Notes under the pieces: model-generated
What the model was told of the DNA's origin: nothing
What the model saw: only the letters and a program-made list of their open reading frames with translations
The model's database searches: none
Translations under genes and position numbers: made by a program
Assembly: GCF_022163125.1 (NCBI RefSeq)
Contig: NZ_CP091881.1
Coordinates: 2,232,001-2,296,000, forward strand
Reading direction: 5' to 3'
Length of the DNA stretch: 64,000 nucleotides
DNA from: Paenibacillus sp. HWE-109
Lineage (GTDB): Bacteria > Bacillota > Bacilli > Paenibacillales > NBRC-103111
Shown: positions 32,681-42,538 of the stretch, one piece after another
How the letters are laid out: each line of letters begins with the position of its first letter
Numbering within the stretch: position 1 is the first letter of the stretch

Positions 32681-32936
32681 AAGGGCAAGAGCAAGAGCAA
32701 GAGCAAGAGCAAGGGCAAGGGCAAGAGCAAGAGCACGAGCACGAGCAAGAGCAAGAGCAAGAGCAAGAGCAAGAGCAAGAGCAAGGGCGAGAGCAAGAGC
32801 AAGAGCAAGAGCAAGAGCAAGAGCAAGAGCAAGAGCAAGAGCGAGAGCAAGAGCGAGAGCAAGAACAAGAGCGAGAGCGAGAGCGAGAGCAAGAGCGAGA
32901 GCAAGAGCAAGAGCGAGAGCAAGAGCAAGAACGAGC
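32681..32936. repeat. Hexanucleotide microsatellite (AAGAGC)n
   Basis: About 256 bases of a 6-bp unit, roughly 42 copies, mostly AAGAGC with variants AAGGGC, ACGAGC, GAGAGC and AAGAAC. The phase of six is kept throughout. Because six is a multiple of three, all six reading frames stay open and give artefact peptides (Ser-Lys, Ala-Arg, Ala-Leu), but none has a ribosome binding site. One strand is purine-rich. It lies between fadR and fadF. Confidence 0.95.
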
Positions 32937-32958
32937 AAATTTGAGGGTTGGGCTTTTA

Positions 32959-33160
32959 AACGAGATAGAAGTCTCTAAAGGCTTCTAAAACACAAATGTC
33001 GGGACTAAAAGTTGAAATAGAGGTCCTTAAAGGCTCTTATCCAATGGGAAAAGGGATTCCAGAAGGGGTTTTTACACAAATAGCAGCCTTTAAAGACTCG
33101 TATCTTCCCCAAAGACCTACTAAACGGCGAAATAGAAGTCTCAAAAGGCTCTTATCGCCC
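32959..33160 (+). repeat. Four degenerate copies of a ~25-bp motif before fadF
   Basis: Variants of AAATAGAAGTCTCTAAAGG and CTCTTATC recur near 32963, 33013, 33080 and 33140 with irregular spacing. They lie upstream of the fadF ribosome binding site and could be operator-like or degenerate repeat debris. A frame from 32996 reads through them into fadF, but it lacks a ribosome binding site. Confidence 0.5.
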
Positions 33161-33190
33161 CAATTATCACAACGGCAAGGAGGCTGCTCC

Positions 33191-35236
33191 ATGATAGGTA
33201 GCATTATTCAGTTCCTATTGTTTTTAGCGGTTACAGGGTGCGCGATTTACCTGTTTGGCCGAGTTGTGTATCACCGGTATTTGTACATCAAACTTGGGAA
33301 ATCCGTGCACTTGAAAAAAGAAGCCAAAGCGCGGCTCAAGGAATTCGCTATTCAGGTGTTTGGTCAAACCAAGCTTCTCAAGGATAAGAAGAGCGGTGTC
33401 ATGCATATTGTCATCTTCTATGGGTTCATTATTCTGCAATTAGGTGCGCTTGATCTCATCCTGAAAGGATTAATTGGCCATGGGTTACCAATCCCCGGCT
33501 ATGATTACTTTACATTGATGCAGGAAGTTACGGTAGCTTTGATTCTCTTGGCTATGAGCTACGCCACTTATCGACGGTATGTGGAGAAGCTGAAACGATT
33601 AAAACGCGGATGGAAACCAAGCATCGTTGTATTCTTTATTTTCTTCTTGATGCTCTCGGTTGTTGTGAGCGGAGGTTTTGAACGCGTGCGCGAGGGGCTT
33701 GCAACTTCGGGATTTGCTCCGATTTCATCTTTATTTGCCGCCATATTCCAAGGCCTGTCCCATACAGGTGCAACGATTGGCTTTCATGTCAGCTGGTGGA
33801 TGCATTTATTAATTCTATTATCTTTTCTGATTTACGTGCCGCAATCCAAGCATTTTCATATTATTACAGCGCCGATTAATATCCTGCTTCGCCGTACGGA
33901 GCCAATTGGCAAACTGGCATCTCTGGATCTGGAAGACGAGGATGCGGAATCGTTCGGGGTCGGCAAAATAGAGGGCTTCACGCAGAAGCAGATGCTCGAT
34001 TTCTATTCCTGTGTCGAATGCGGGCGCTGCACGAATGTATGTCCAGCCAATACGACGGGGAAAATGCTGTCCCCGATGCATTTGATTACGAAGCTGCGGG
34101 ATCATTTGACGGAAAAAGGCGCTGCCATTACATCCAAATCTCCGTGGGTTCCGGCCCTTGCTTTTGCCAGCCATAGTGATCACAATCCGCTGGAGGTTGA
34201 GCTTATCGGTGGTGTTATTACGGAAGAAGAATTGTGGGCTTGTACGACATGCCGTAATTGCGAGGATCAATGTCCAGTCGGCAATGAGCATGTGGATAAA
34301 ATTATCGATCTGCGCCGACATCTCGTCTTAACGCAAGGCAGCATGCCGCATGACGGCCAACGTGCGCTGCAAAATATCGAAAGGCAAGGAAACCCGTGGG
34401 GAATCAGCCGCAATGATCGCGTGAAATGGGTCAAAGAGGTAGATCCCGAAGATGAACTAGCCATCCGAACGGTCAAGGAGAATCCGCAATTTGATTATTT
34501 GTTCTTCTTAGGTTCTATGGGAGCTTACGATAATCGCAGTCGCAAAATTATGCATGCATTCGTGAAACTAATGAAAGAAGCCGGCATCTCATTTGCCATA
34601 TTGGGCAATGAAGAGAAAAATTCCGGCGATACCCCGAGACGTATGGGCAATGAATTCCTTTTCCAACAGCTGTGTGCGGATAATATTGCGACTTTTCAGA
34701 AGTATAAGGTGAAGAAAATCGTAACGACGTGCCCGCATACGTATCATACTTTTAAAAATGAATACCCCGATTTCGGTCTCGAGGCTGAAGTTTTCCACCA
34801 CACGGAGCTGTTGGATGTGTGGGTGAAGGAGGGGCGTCTGAGGCCGCTGCATGAAGTGCAAGAGCGCATTACTTACCATGATTCTTGTTATTTGGGCCGC
34901 TATAACGAGGTTTATGAAGAACCGCGCCGCATACTTAAGGCGATCCCCGGTGTGCAACTGGTTGAACAAGCGCGTTCCCGTGAGAACAGCATGTGCTGCG
35001 GTGCAGGCGGTGGGATGATGTGGATGGAAGAAACCGCAGGAACACGCGTGAATGTGGCGCGGACGGAGCAGCTTTTGAGTGTAAATCCGACCGTTATCAG
35101 CTCGGCCTGCCCTTATTGTTTGACGATGGTGGAGGATGGAACGAAGCTCAAGGAGGTCGAGGAGCGAGTTAAAGCGCGAGATATCGCTGAAATTCTTGCC
35201 TTATCGGTGTTTGGGAAAACCGAAAAACTCATGTAG
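33191..35236 (+). CDS. fadF: Membrane Fe-S oxidoreductase FadF (ETF:quinone-type partner)
   Basis: A 681-residue protein like B. subtilis FadF (YwjF). Residues 1-250 hold five or so membrane segments similar to the NarI gamma subunit. Two 4Fe-4S ferredoxin motifs follow, CVECGRCTNVCP (about 273) and CTTCRNCEDQCP (about 350). The C-terminal half has two cysteine-rich CCG-type domains: CPHTYH/HDSCYLGRY/CCGAGGG and a final CPYC near 639, as in heterodisulfide reductase. It probably passes electrons from EtfBA to menaquinone. The ATG at 33191 follows AAGGAGG and starts the membrane domain directly; an upstream extension to 32996 runs into repeats. It starts the rightward fad operon. Confidence 0.92.
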   Translation: MIGSIIQFLLFLAVTGCAIYLFGRVVYHRYLYIKLGKSVHLKKEAKARLKEFAIQVFGQTKLLKDKKSGVMHIVIFYGFIILQLGALDLILKGLIGHGLPIPGYDYFTLMQEVTVALILLAMSYATYRRYVEKLKRLKRGWKPSIVVFFIFFLMLSVVVSGGFERVREGLATSGFAPISSLFAAIFQGLSHTGATIGFHVSWWMHLLILLSFLIYVPQSKHFHIITAPINILLRRTEPIGKLASLDLEDEDAESFGVGKIEGFTQKQMLDFYSCVECGRCTNVCPANTTGKMLSPMHLITKLRDHLTEKGAAITSKSPWVPALAFASHSDHNPLEVELIGGVITEEELWACTTCRNCEDQCPVGNEHVDKIIDLRRHLVLTQGSMPHDGQRALQNIERQGNPWGISRNDRVKWVKEVDPEDELAIRTVKENPQFDYLFFLGSMGAYDNRSRKIMHAFVKLMKEAGISFAILGNEEKNSGDTPRRMGNEFLFQQLCADNIATFQKYKVKKIVTTCPHTYHTFKNEYPDFGLEAEVFHHTELLDVWVKEGRLRPLHEVQERITYHDSCYLGRYNEVYEEPRRILKAIPGVQLVEQARSRENSMCCGAGGGMMWMEETAGTRVNVARTEQLLSVNPTVISSACPYCLTMVEDGTKLKEVEERVKARDIAEILALSVFGKTEKLM

Positions 35237-35250
35237 GAGGATATTTCCAT

Positions 35251-37644
35251 ATGACAAAGATCCGTACAGCGGCCGTTATCGGCTCCGGCGTGATGGGCTC
35301 CGGCATTGCTGCCCATTTGGCGAATGCAGGCATTCCCGTGTTACTGCTGGATGTGGTTCCGCTTCAATTATTGCCGCAGGAAACGGCGGCTGGCCTTTCT
35401 TTAGAGCATCCGAGGGTGCGGAATCGATTGGCAGTGAGCGCGATAGATAAGCTCAAAAAGACGAATCCGGCACCGCTTTACCGTGAAGATTTCGCTGAGC
35501 GCATAACGCCAGGCAATCTGGAAGATGATTTAGCAAAGCTGAGTGGAGTCGACTGGATCATTGAAGTGATTGTGGAGAATTTGTCAGCCAAACAGCAACT
35601 GTTAAGCCGGATAGAAGCGGTCTGGAAGCCTGGCACAATCGTCTCCTCGAATACCTCAGGAATATCGATCAATGCGATGGTTGAACAGACATGTACGGAG
35701 TTTAAGAAGCATTTCCTGGGCACTCATTTTTTTAATCCGCCACGTTATATGAAATTGCTTGAGGTTATACCCAATAAAGAGACAGATCCTGCTATCGTGG
35801 CGTTTATGTCAGATTTTTGTGAGAAGAACTTGGGCAAAGGCGTCGTCAAAGCCAAGGATACACCTAACTTTATTGGGAATCGGATAGGAACTTATGGGCT
35901 GCTCGTTACTTTGCGTGAGATGCTTGCAGGTGGTTATTCGGTGGAAGAAGTTGACGCTGTGTCAGGTCCTGCCATGGGGCGGCCCAAAAGCGCAACTTTC
36001 CGTACACTCGATCTGGTGGGACTGGACACTTTTGTTCACGTGGCGGGCAATGTGTTTGACTTGGTTACGGACCCTGAAGAGAAGGCGGTTTTTGATACAC
36101 CGGTTATTCTGAAAACGATGGTGGCGAATGGCTGGATTGGGGAGAAGACGGGCCAAGGGTTTTATCAAAAAGTGAAATCTGTGGCTGGCAAAGAAATTCA
36201 AGTCTTAGATTTAAATACGTTGACGTATTCGGCTAGTCGGAAAATAAGTTCCGGTTCCTTGGAGGCTGCGAAGCAGGCCAAAGGGACGGCTGGCAAGCTC
36301 AAGGCTTTGCTGGGGGCCAAAGATCGCTATTCGATGCTGGCGTGGAACATTTTGAAACCTGTGCTGCTCTATTCGGCTGAGAAGCTGGAAGAGATTGCGG
36401 ACTCCATCGTAGAGATTGATAATGCGCTTAAATGGGGCTTTAACTGGGATTTGGGACCATTTGAGACTTGGGATGCGATCGGACTGAAACGCTCTGTAGA
36501 GCGAATGGAAGCTGAAGGCAGCAAGGTGCCGGAGTGGGTTAAAGATTGGATTGCAGGTGGTCATGACAGTTTCTATGAGCATAAGGGAGGGCAGAGTTTT
36601 TACTATTTGAAAAATGAGTTTCAAGGGTTTGAAGTCAGGCCTGAACTAATTTCTTTGGCAGCGCTCAAGCAGCAGAAGAAAGTGATCCGCGCCAATAGCG
36701 GAGCAAGCTTAATCGATATTGGCGACGGGGTCGCATGTCTGGAGTTTCATTCTCCCAATAATGCGATTGGGGCTGATATTCTAACGATGATTCAGCAGAG
36801 TGTTGAGGAAGTACGCTGCAATTATCGCGGCCTTGTAGTGGCGAATGAAGGCAAGAATTTCTGTGTTGGCGCTAACGTTATGCTGCTGTTGATGGAAGCG
36901 CAGGATGGCGAATGGGATGAAGTGGATGGCATTATTCGTCTGTTCCAAAATTCCATGATGAAACTGAAAAGCTTGGATAAACCCGTGGTTGCGGCTCCTC
37001 ACAAAATGACGCTCGGCGGCGGTGTAGAGGCTTGTATGCCAGCGGATCAAATCTTGTTCTCGGCGGAAACGTATTATGGGCTCGTCGAGGTAGGGGTTGG
37101 ATTAATTCCAGCCGGTGGAGGCTGCAAGGAACTGGCTCTCAGAGCGAGCCAAGCGGTTCGTGATCCTGAGGTTGATCTCCAGCCCTGGATCAATGCGATT
37201 TTTGAAACGGTGGCGATGGCGAAAGTGTCGACAAGCGGGCATGACACCAAACGGCTGGGCTATATGAGCGCTTCAGATACTGTTGTTGTGAATCCGGATC
37301 ACCGAATTTATGAAGCGAAGCAAGCAGTTCTTCGTCTTGATGCGGCTGGTTATATCCCGCAAGCGCAAGAGAAAATTCGCGTCGTGGGTGAGAATGGCAA
37401 AGCGGTGATGCAAATTGCTGCCTACACGATGCGGCAAGGTGGATATATCAGTGAACATGATCAATTGATCGCGAATAAGCTTGCTCATGTTCTGGCCGGC
37501 GGCAATGTACCGGCAGGCACGTTGGTTACGGAGCAATACATGCTGGATCTAGAGCGTGAGGCATTCCTTAGCCTGTGCGGTGAAATAAAAACACAGCAGC
37601 GCATGCAGTATATGCTCTCCAAGGGAAAAGCGCTTAGAAACTGA
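35251..37644 (+). CDS. fadN: 3-hydroxyacyl-CoA dehydrogenase/enoyl-CoA hydratase FadN
   Basis: A 797-residue bifunctional enzyme. The NAD-binding Rossmann motif GSGVMGSG (residues 11-18) opens the hydroxyacyl-CoA dehydrogenase half, with HFFNPPRYMKLLEVI and the VKAKDTPNFIGNRI segment; the enoyl-CoA hydratase half follows at about residues 480-680 with NFCVGANV and the oxyanion-hole LGGGVEACMPAD. The order dehydrogenase-then-hydratase is that of Bacillus FadN, the reverse of E. coli FadB. It converts enoyl-CoA to 3-ketoacyl-CoA. It lies 14 bases after fadF and 35 before fadA. Confidence 0.95.
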   Translation: MTKIRTAAVIGSGVMGSGIAAHLANAGIPVLLLDVVPLQLLPQETAAGLSLEHPRVRNRLAVSAIDKLKKTNPAPLYREDFAERITPGNLEDDLAKLSGVDWIIEVIVENLSAKQQLLSRIEAVWKPGTIVSSNTSGISINAMVEQTCTEFKKHFLGTHFFNPPRYMKLLEVIPNKETDPAIVAFMSDFCEKNLGKGVVKAKDTPNFIGNRIGTYGLLVTLREMLAGGYSVEEVDAVSGPAMGRPKSATFRTLDLVGLDTFVHVAGNVFDLVTDPEEKAVFDTPVILKTMVANGWIGEKTGQGFYQKVKSVAGKEIQVLDLNTLTYSASRKISSGSLEAAKQAKGTAGKLKALLGAKDRYSMLAWNILKPVLLYSAEKLEEIADSIVEIDNALKWGFNWDLGPFETWDAIGLKRSVERMEAEGSKVPEWVKDWIAGGHDSFYEHKGGQSFYYLKNEFQGFEVRPELISLAALKQQKKVIRANSGASLIDIGDGVACLEFHSPNNAIGADILTMIQQSVEEVRCNYRGLVVANEGKNFCVGANVMLLLMEAQDGEWDEVDGIIRLFQNSMMKLKSLDKPVVAAPHKMTLGGGVEACMPADQILFSAETYYGLVEVGVGLIPAGGGCKELALRASQAVRDPEVDLQPWINAIFETVAMAKVSTSGHDTKRLGYMSASDTVVVNPDHRIYEAKQAVLRLDAAGYIPQAQEKIRVVGENGKAVMQIAAYTMRQGGYISEHDQLIANKLAHVLAGGNVPAGTLVTEQYMLDLEREAFLSLCGEIKTQQRMQYMLSKGKALRN

Positions 37645-37679
37645 TCACTCAACCACTATTCCAATTTGAGGTGAAAGCG

Positions 37680-38864
37680 ATGAAGGAAGCCGTCATTGTA
37701 TCGATTACGCGCACCGCTGTCGGACGCGCGAAGAAAGGCAGCTTCGCTCAAACGAGGGCGGAGGATCTAGGGAAAGCCGTACTGGAGGAAGCCGTTCGGC
37801 GGGTTCCCGGTCTCGACAAGGGTGATGTCGAAGATATTATCATCGGGTGCGCGATGCCCGAAGGCGAGCAAGGGCTGAACTTCGCCCGCACGATGTCTCT
37901 CTATGCGGGCTTTCCCGTGACCGTTCCGGCGATTACGGTCAATCGGTTCTGTTCCTCCGGGCTGCAGGCCATTGCTTATGCAGCGGAGCGCATTATGCTG
38001 GGCTACGCGGAGGTGATCATCGCCGGAGGCGTAGAGAGCATGAGCCACGTCCCGATGACGGGCTTCAAGCTCTCGCCGCATCCGGGGCTTGTGGAGAGCA
38101 TGCCCGAGGTGTACATGGGCATGGGTCACACTGCCGAAGAAGTCGCGCAGCGCTTCGGCATCTCGCGCGAAGCGCAGGATGGCTTCGCAACGCGCAGCCA
38201 TCAGAAAGCGGCGGCGGCGATCGCCGCTGGCAAGTTCGTGGATGAGATCGTGCCGGTCAGCACGAGCGTGAAGGGCATCGACGAACGCGGCAAAGCGTTC
38301 GAGCGGAAGTTCGTGTTCGCCACGGATGAGGGCGTTCGCCCCGATACATCCGTGGAAGGGCTGAGCAAGCTGAAGCCTGCGTTCAGCTTGGGGGGTTCCG
38401 TGACGGCGGGCAACGCGTCACAGACGTCCGACGGCGCAGCGGCTGCCGTGCTGATGAGCCGCGAGCGCGCGGAAGCGCTCGGGTTGAAGCCGCTCGCGGC
38501 GTTCAGGGCTTTTGCGCTTTCCGGCGTGGAGCCGGAAATTATGGGTGTTGGCCCCGTGAAGGCCATTCCGAAGGCCTTGCACATGGCAGGCATCACGCAG
38601 GAACAAGTGAAGCTTTTTGAAATTAACGAAGCATTCGCGTCGCAATGCGTGCATATAATTCGCGAGTTAGGGCTCGACGAAGAGATCGTCAATGTAAACG
38701 GAGGCGCCATCGCGCTTGGGCACCCGTTAGGTTGCACAGGGGCTAAACTTTCCACTAGCTTGATCCATGAGCTGCAACGCCGGGGTGGCGGATTCGGCGT
38801 AGTCTCCATGTGCATTGGTGGCGGAATGGGGGCTGCTGGCGTATTCGAGGTTTATCCGGCTTAG
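37680..38864 (+). CDS. fadA: Acetyl-CoA C-acyltransferase (3-ketoacyl-CoA thiolase) FadA
   Basis: A 394-residue thiolase. The nucleophilic Cys lies in NRFCSSGLQ near residue 91, and the second catalytic Cys in GHPLGCTGAKL near residue 352; KLFEINEAFASQ is the third conserved block. It cleaves 3-ketoacyl-CoA to acetyl-CoA and a shortened acyl-CoA. The frame opens at 37671, but GAGGTG (37668-37673) makes the ATG at 37680 the better start. From the start to about 38560 the gene is strongly GC-rich compared with its neighbours. Confidence 0.95.
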   Translation: MKEAVIVSITRTAVGRAKKGSFAQTRAEDLGKAVLEEAVRRVPGLDKGDVEDIIIGCAMPEGEQGLNFARTMSLYAGFPVTVPAITVNRFCSSGLQAIAYAAERIMLGYAEVIIAGGVESMSHVPMTGFKLSPHPGLVESMPEVYMGMGHTAEEVAQRFGISREAQDGFATRSHQKAAAAIAAGKFVDEIVPVSTSVKGIDERGKAFERKFVFATDEGVRPDTSVEGLSKLKPAFSLGGSVTAGNASQTSDGAAAAVLMSRERAEALGLKPLAAFRAFALSGVEPEIMGVGPVKAIPKALHMAGITQEQVKLFEINEAFASQCVHIIRELGLDEEIVNVNGGAIALGHPLGCTGAKLSTSLIHELQRRGGGFGVVSMCIGGGMGAAGVFEVYPA

Positions 38865-38874
38865 TTTTCGCCGA

Positions 38875-38899
38875 AATAGAGGAACAGCGTTCCCTCTAT
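38875..38899 (+). other. Hairpin between fadA and fadE
   Basis: ATAGAGGAAC and GTTCCCTCTAT pair with one bulge around AGC. There is no T run, so it may be an mRNA processing or stability element inside the operon and not a terminator. Confidence 0.45.
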
Positions 38900-38995
38900 C
38901 GTGGCAGAGGCAGCAACCATGCTGAGTAGCAGCTAAATAACGAACTGTCGCAATAAATTTACCCTTGTACAATTATTTCAAAGGAGAGATGACGC

Positions 38996-40768
38996 ATGTC
39001 TGATAAAGTTGTAGGCGGGAGTTTTGTGATTGCAGATGCCGATTTTCAGTCCATTGTAACTCCGGAGGATTTTACGGAAGAGCATCGGATGATTGCTGAG
39101 ACCACTCGGGATTTTGTTGCAGGTGAGGTATTGCCTAATGATGAGCATCTGGAGAAGCTCGACTATGACTTGACGGTGAAACTGATGCGCAGCGCAGGCG
39201 AGCTTGGATTATTAGGCGCGGACGTGCCGGAGATCTACGGGGGACTGGGGCTTGATAAATTGAGTTCGACGGTGATTAGCGAGAACTTGGCTCGAGCGTC
39301 CTCATTTGCCTTGTCCATTGGGGCGCATGTTGGCATTGGGACGCTGCCCATTGTCTTTTTTGGAACACCGGAGCAGAAGAAGAAGTATTTACCGGATTTA
39401 GCGACAGGCGCTAAAATTGCGGCTTATTGCTTAACAGAACCCACATCAGGTTCAGATGCTTTGGGTGCAAAAACGACGGCGCGTCTCTCTGACGACGGGA
39501 AATCCTACATTCTGAATGGGTCCAAATTGTATATTACTAATGCTGGTTTTGCTGACATTTTCATTGTTTATGCCAAAATCAATGGCACGGATTTCTCCGC
39601 TTTTATCGTGGAAAAAGGCGATCCAGGCTTCACGATGGGACCTGAAGAGAAAAAGATGGGGATCAAGGGTTCGTCGACACGTCCGCTCTTTTTTGAAGAT
39701 GTGCCTGTGCCTGTCGAGAACTTGCTTGGCGAGATCGGCAAAGGGCATCTGATTGCTTTTAACATTCTCAATATTGGTCGATACAAACTTGCTACCGGCT
39801 GTGTCGGAGCGGCAAAGGAAACGCTGGAATTGTCCGTGAAGTATGCCAATACCCGTCAACAGTTTAACACGCCGATCTCACGATTCCCGCTAATTGGTAA
39901 AAAATTGGCTGAAATGAACGTTCAAACGTATATGCTGGAAAGCATGGTTTACCGAACCTCCGGTTTGTTTGATCATATTCTTCAAGATATTGATTATACG
40001 AGTCTGGAAGCGGGTAAAATTTCGGCTAAAGGGATTTCTGAATATGCGTTGGAATGCTCGATCAATAAGGTGTTTGCTTCTGAGGTATTGGATTTCGTGG
40101 CGGATGAAGGGGTTCAAATTCATGGCGGTTACGGTTTTATCCAAGAATATAAAGTAGAACGGATTTATCGTGATTCTCGCATAAACCGGATTTTCGAAGG
40201 GACGAATGAAATCAATCGACTGCTGATCCCAGGCACATTAGTGAAGAAAGCAATGAAAGGCGAGCTGCCTTTGCTGCAAAAGGCGCAAGAGCTCCAAGGT
40301 GAACTGCTTTCACTTGTACCAGGTCAAACCTTCGAGGGAACGTTGGCAGAAGAAATTCATCTGGTTGCGATGGCGAAGAAAGTGTTCCTGATGGTTGGCG
40401 GGCTGGCTGTGCAGAAGTACGGCATGGCTTTGGAGAAAAATCAGGAAGTGCTGAGCAATCTTGCGGATATGATGATTCAAATATTTGCCGCAGAAAGCGG
40501 TTTGCTGCGTACACAAAAGCTGATTGCCAAGTCAGGGGAAGACAAAGCGAAGAATGCGATTCAGATGACGACGATATTCGTTCATGAGGCATTCGACAAA
40601 ATCGAGGCATATGCGAAGGAAGCGCTTAGTACGATGGAAGAAGGGGATGTGCTGAGGACGCAGCTATCTATTCTGAAGAAGCTTACCAGACGCAGCAGTG
40701 TGAATACGGTTGGTCTGAAACGGGACATCGCCGCACGTGTTATTCAGGGTGAGAAATTCATCGTATAG
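38996..40768 (+). CDS. fadE: Acyl-CoA dehydrogenase FadE
   Basis: A 590-residue acyl-CoA dehydrogenase, the long form with a C-terminal extension like B. subtilis FadE (about 594). FAD and substrate contacts appear in AAYCLTEPTSGSDA and GGYGFIQEYKVERIYRDSRI, followed by RIFEGTNEINRLLIPG, the family's second signature. The first 390 residues are the catalytic domains; the rest is helical. It makes the first double bond and passes electrons to EtfBA. AAGGAG precedes the ATG. Confidence 0.95.
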   Translation: MSDKVVGGSFVIADADFQSIVTPEDFTEEHRMIAETTRDFVAGEVLPNDEHLEKLDYDLTVKLMRSAGELGLLGADVPEIYGGLGLDKLSSTVISENLARASSFALSIGAHVGIGTLPIVFFGTPEQKKKYLPDLATGAKIAAYCLTEPTSGSDALGAKTTARLSDDGKSYILNGSKLYITNAGFADIFIVYAKINGTDFSAFIVEKGDPGFTMGPEEKKMGIKGSSTRPLFFEDVPVPVENLLGEIGKGHLIAFNILNIGRYKLATGCVGAAKETLELSVKYANTRQQFNTPISRFPLIGKKLAEMNVQTYMLESMVYRTSGLFDHILQDIDYTSLEAGKISAKGISEYALECSINKVFASEVLDFVADEGVQIHGGYGFIQEYKVERIYRDSRINRIFEGTNEINRLLIPGTLVKKAMKGELPLLQKAQELQGELLSLVPGQTFEGTLAEEIHLVAMAKKVFLMVGGLAVQKYGMALEKNQEVLSNLADMMIQIFAAESGLLRTQKLIAKSGEDKAKNAIQMTTIFVHEAFDKIEAYAKEALSTMEEGDVLRTQLSILKKLTRRSSVNTVGLKRDIAARVIQGEKFIV

Positions 40769-40805
40769 TCATCGATGTCAAGAACCTGAAGGGGATGGTT
40801 GTTGT

Positions 40806-42476
40806 ATGAGTGGGGCAAAACCTTGGCTGCAGCATTACACAGAAGAAGTGTCGCCGACTTACAAGTATCCTAAACACAATCTGGCTAGGTTGTTAGTGGA
40901 TTCCGCGGAGTTGTTTCCGATCCAGCCAGCCCTATATTTTATGGGGAAAACACTGAATTACCGGGAAGTTCTGGAAGCGTCCTATCGTTTTGCTAATGCG
41001 TTGAAAGGGTTAGGTGTGAATGCGGGAGATCGCGTGTCGATTATGCTGCCGAATTGTCCCTCCGCGATTATTGCCTATTTCGGAACGCTGATGATGGGCG
41101 GAATTGTTGTCATGACGAATCCGCTTTATGTAGAAAGAGAGCTGGTTCACCAGCTCTCCGATTCCGGGGCAACGGTCATCGTTACGCTCGATTTATTGTT
41201 TGAACGCGTGCAGAAAGCGAAGGGGAAAACGATGATTCGGCACGTGCTCGTTACGTCTATCAAGGATTATTTGCCCTTCCCCAAAAATCTCCTCTATCCG
41301 ATTAAAATGAAGAAAGACGGCGCCAAGCTGGATGTCAGCTATAGTGAAGGCATTTACAACTTTAAGAAACTGCTTCGCAAAGCATCGTCCGCTCCCGTTT
41401 GCGTGGATGTGGATGCTGATCAAGACATTGCTCTTCTGCAATATACGGGTGGCACGACTGGTCTGTCCAAAGGTGTCATGTTGACGCATTCCAACTTGAT
41501 CGCCAATACGTATCAAACGTGTCATTGGTGTTATCGCATTCGTATGGGGGAGGAACGGTTTCTCGGTGCTATTCCTTGTTTTCATGTGTTTGGGCTTACA
41601 GTGCTGTTGAATCAATCCATGCTGCGTGCTGGGATGCTGATACTTATCCCCAAATTCGATATCGATTTGATATTGGATACGATAAACAAGTTGAAACCGA
41701 CGATTTTCCCTGGTGCTCCAACGATGTATATTGCTTTAATCAACCATAAGCGGGTGAAAGAAGTCGATATTTCTTCCATCAATGTTTGTGTAAGCGGTTC
41801 AGCACCACTCCCTCTGGAAATTCAAGAGAAATTTGAGGAGCTTACTGGCGGCCGATTAATTGAAGGTTACGGGCTCACAGAATCCTCCCCTGTCACGCAT
41901 GCCAATCCCATTTGGGGCTATCGGAAGATAGGTTCCATAGGGATCCCACTCCCGGATACAGAGGCGAAGGTCGTTGATGTGAATAGCGGTGAGGAGATGC
42001 CTATAGGTGAAATTGGAGAAATTCTCATCAAAGGGCCACAGGTCATGAAAGGTTATTGGCACAGAGAACTAGAGACGGCATTGACGATTCAAGACGGATG
42101 GCTCTATACAGGAGATATGGGGAGGATGGATGAAGACGGTTTCTTCTCCATTGTAGATCGCAAGAAGGATCTGATTATTGCAGGTGGTTATAATATTTAT
42201 CCGCGCGAGATCGAGGAAGTGCTGTTTGAGCACCCCGCTATCCAGGAAGCTGCGGTAGCAGGCGTGCCTGATGAGTATCGCGGTGAAACCGTGAAGGCTT
42301 TTGTTGTTTTGAAAGCAGGGATGTCGTTAACAGCCAAGGAACTAGAGCTGTGGTGCAGGGAACGATTGGCCGCTTATAAAGTGCCTCGCAAAGTAGAATT
42401 TCGACAATCGCTGCCCAAGACGATGATTGGCAAAGTGCTGCGGCGACAGCTTCTGGAAGAAGAAAGGAAGGATTGA
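40806..42476 (+). CDS. lcfA: Long-chain fatty acid-CoA ligase
   Basis: A 556-residue AMP-forming synthetase, close to the length of B. subtilis LcfA (about 560). Motifs are LLQYTGGTTGLSKGVMLTH near residue 211 (AMP binding), EGYGLTESSPVTH near 355, YTGDMG near 434 and the C-terminal PKTMIGKVLRRQL with the catalytic Lys. It activates fatty acids for the pathway encoded upstream. The frame opens at 40737 inside fadE, but the ATG at 40806 is preceded by AAGGGGAT, so that start is used. Confidence 0.93.
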   Translation: MSGAKPWLQHYTEEVSPTYKYPKHNLARLLVDSAELFPIQPALYFMGKTLNYREVLEASYRFANALKGLGVNAGDRVSIMLPNCPSAIIAYFGTLMMGGIVVMTNPLYVERELVHQLSDSGATVIVTLDLLFERVQKAKGKTMIRHVLVTSIKDYLPFPKNLLYPIKMKKDGAKLDVSYSEGIYNFKKLLRKASSAPVCVDVDADQDIALLQYTGGTTGLSKGVMLTHSNLIANTYQTCHWCYRIRMGEERFLGAIPCFHVFGLTVLLNQSMLRAGMLILIPKFDIDLILDTINKLKPTIFPGAPTMYIALINHKRVKEVDISSINVCVSGSAPLPLEIQEKFEELTGGRLIEGYGLTESSPVTHANPIWGYRKIGSIGIPLPDTEAKVVDVNSGEEMPIGEIGEILIKGPQVMKGYWHRELETALTIQDGWLYTGDMGRMDEDGFFSIVDRKKDLIIAGGYNIYPREIEEVLFEHPAIQEAAVAGVPDEYRGETVKAFVVLKAGMSLTAKELELWCRERLAAYKVPRKVEFRQSLPKTMIGKVLRRQLLEEERKD

Positions 42477-42538
42477 CTTCATGAAATTGACTTGCGAACA
42501 TAAGAGGGGAAACCGATACTAGGAATGGAGGAAATCCG

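Noticed and set aside
32557..32978. Long open frames on both strands (Leu-rich, Ala-Leu, Ala-Arg or Lys-Ser repeats)
   Set aside because: They are artefacts of the 6-bp microsatellite, which keeps all frames open; none has a ribosome binding site or non-repeat domain.
32996..33190. N-terminal extension of FadF
   Set aside because: The extension is encoded by degenerate repeats and lacks a ribosome binding site; AAGGAGG precedes the ATG at 33191, where the membrane domain begins.
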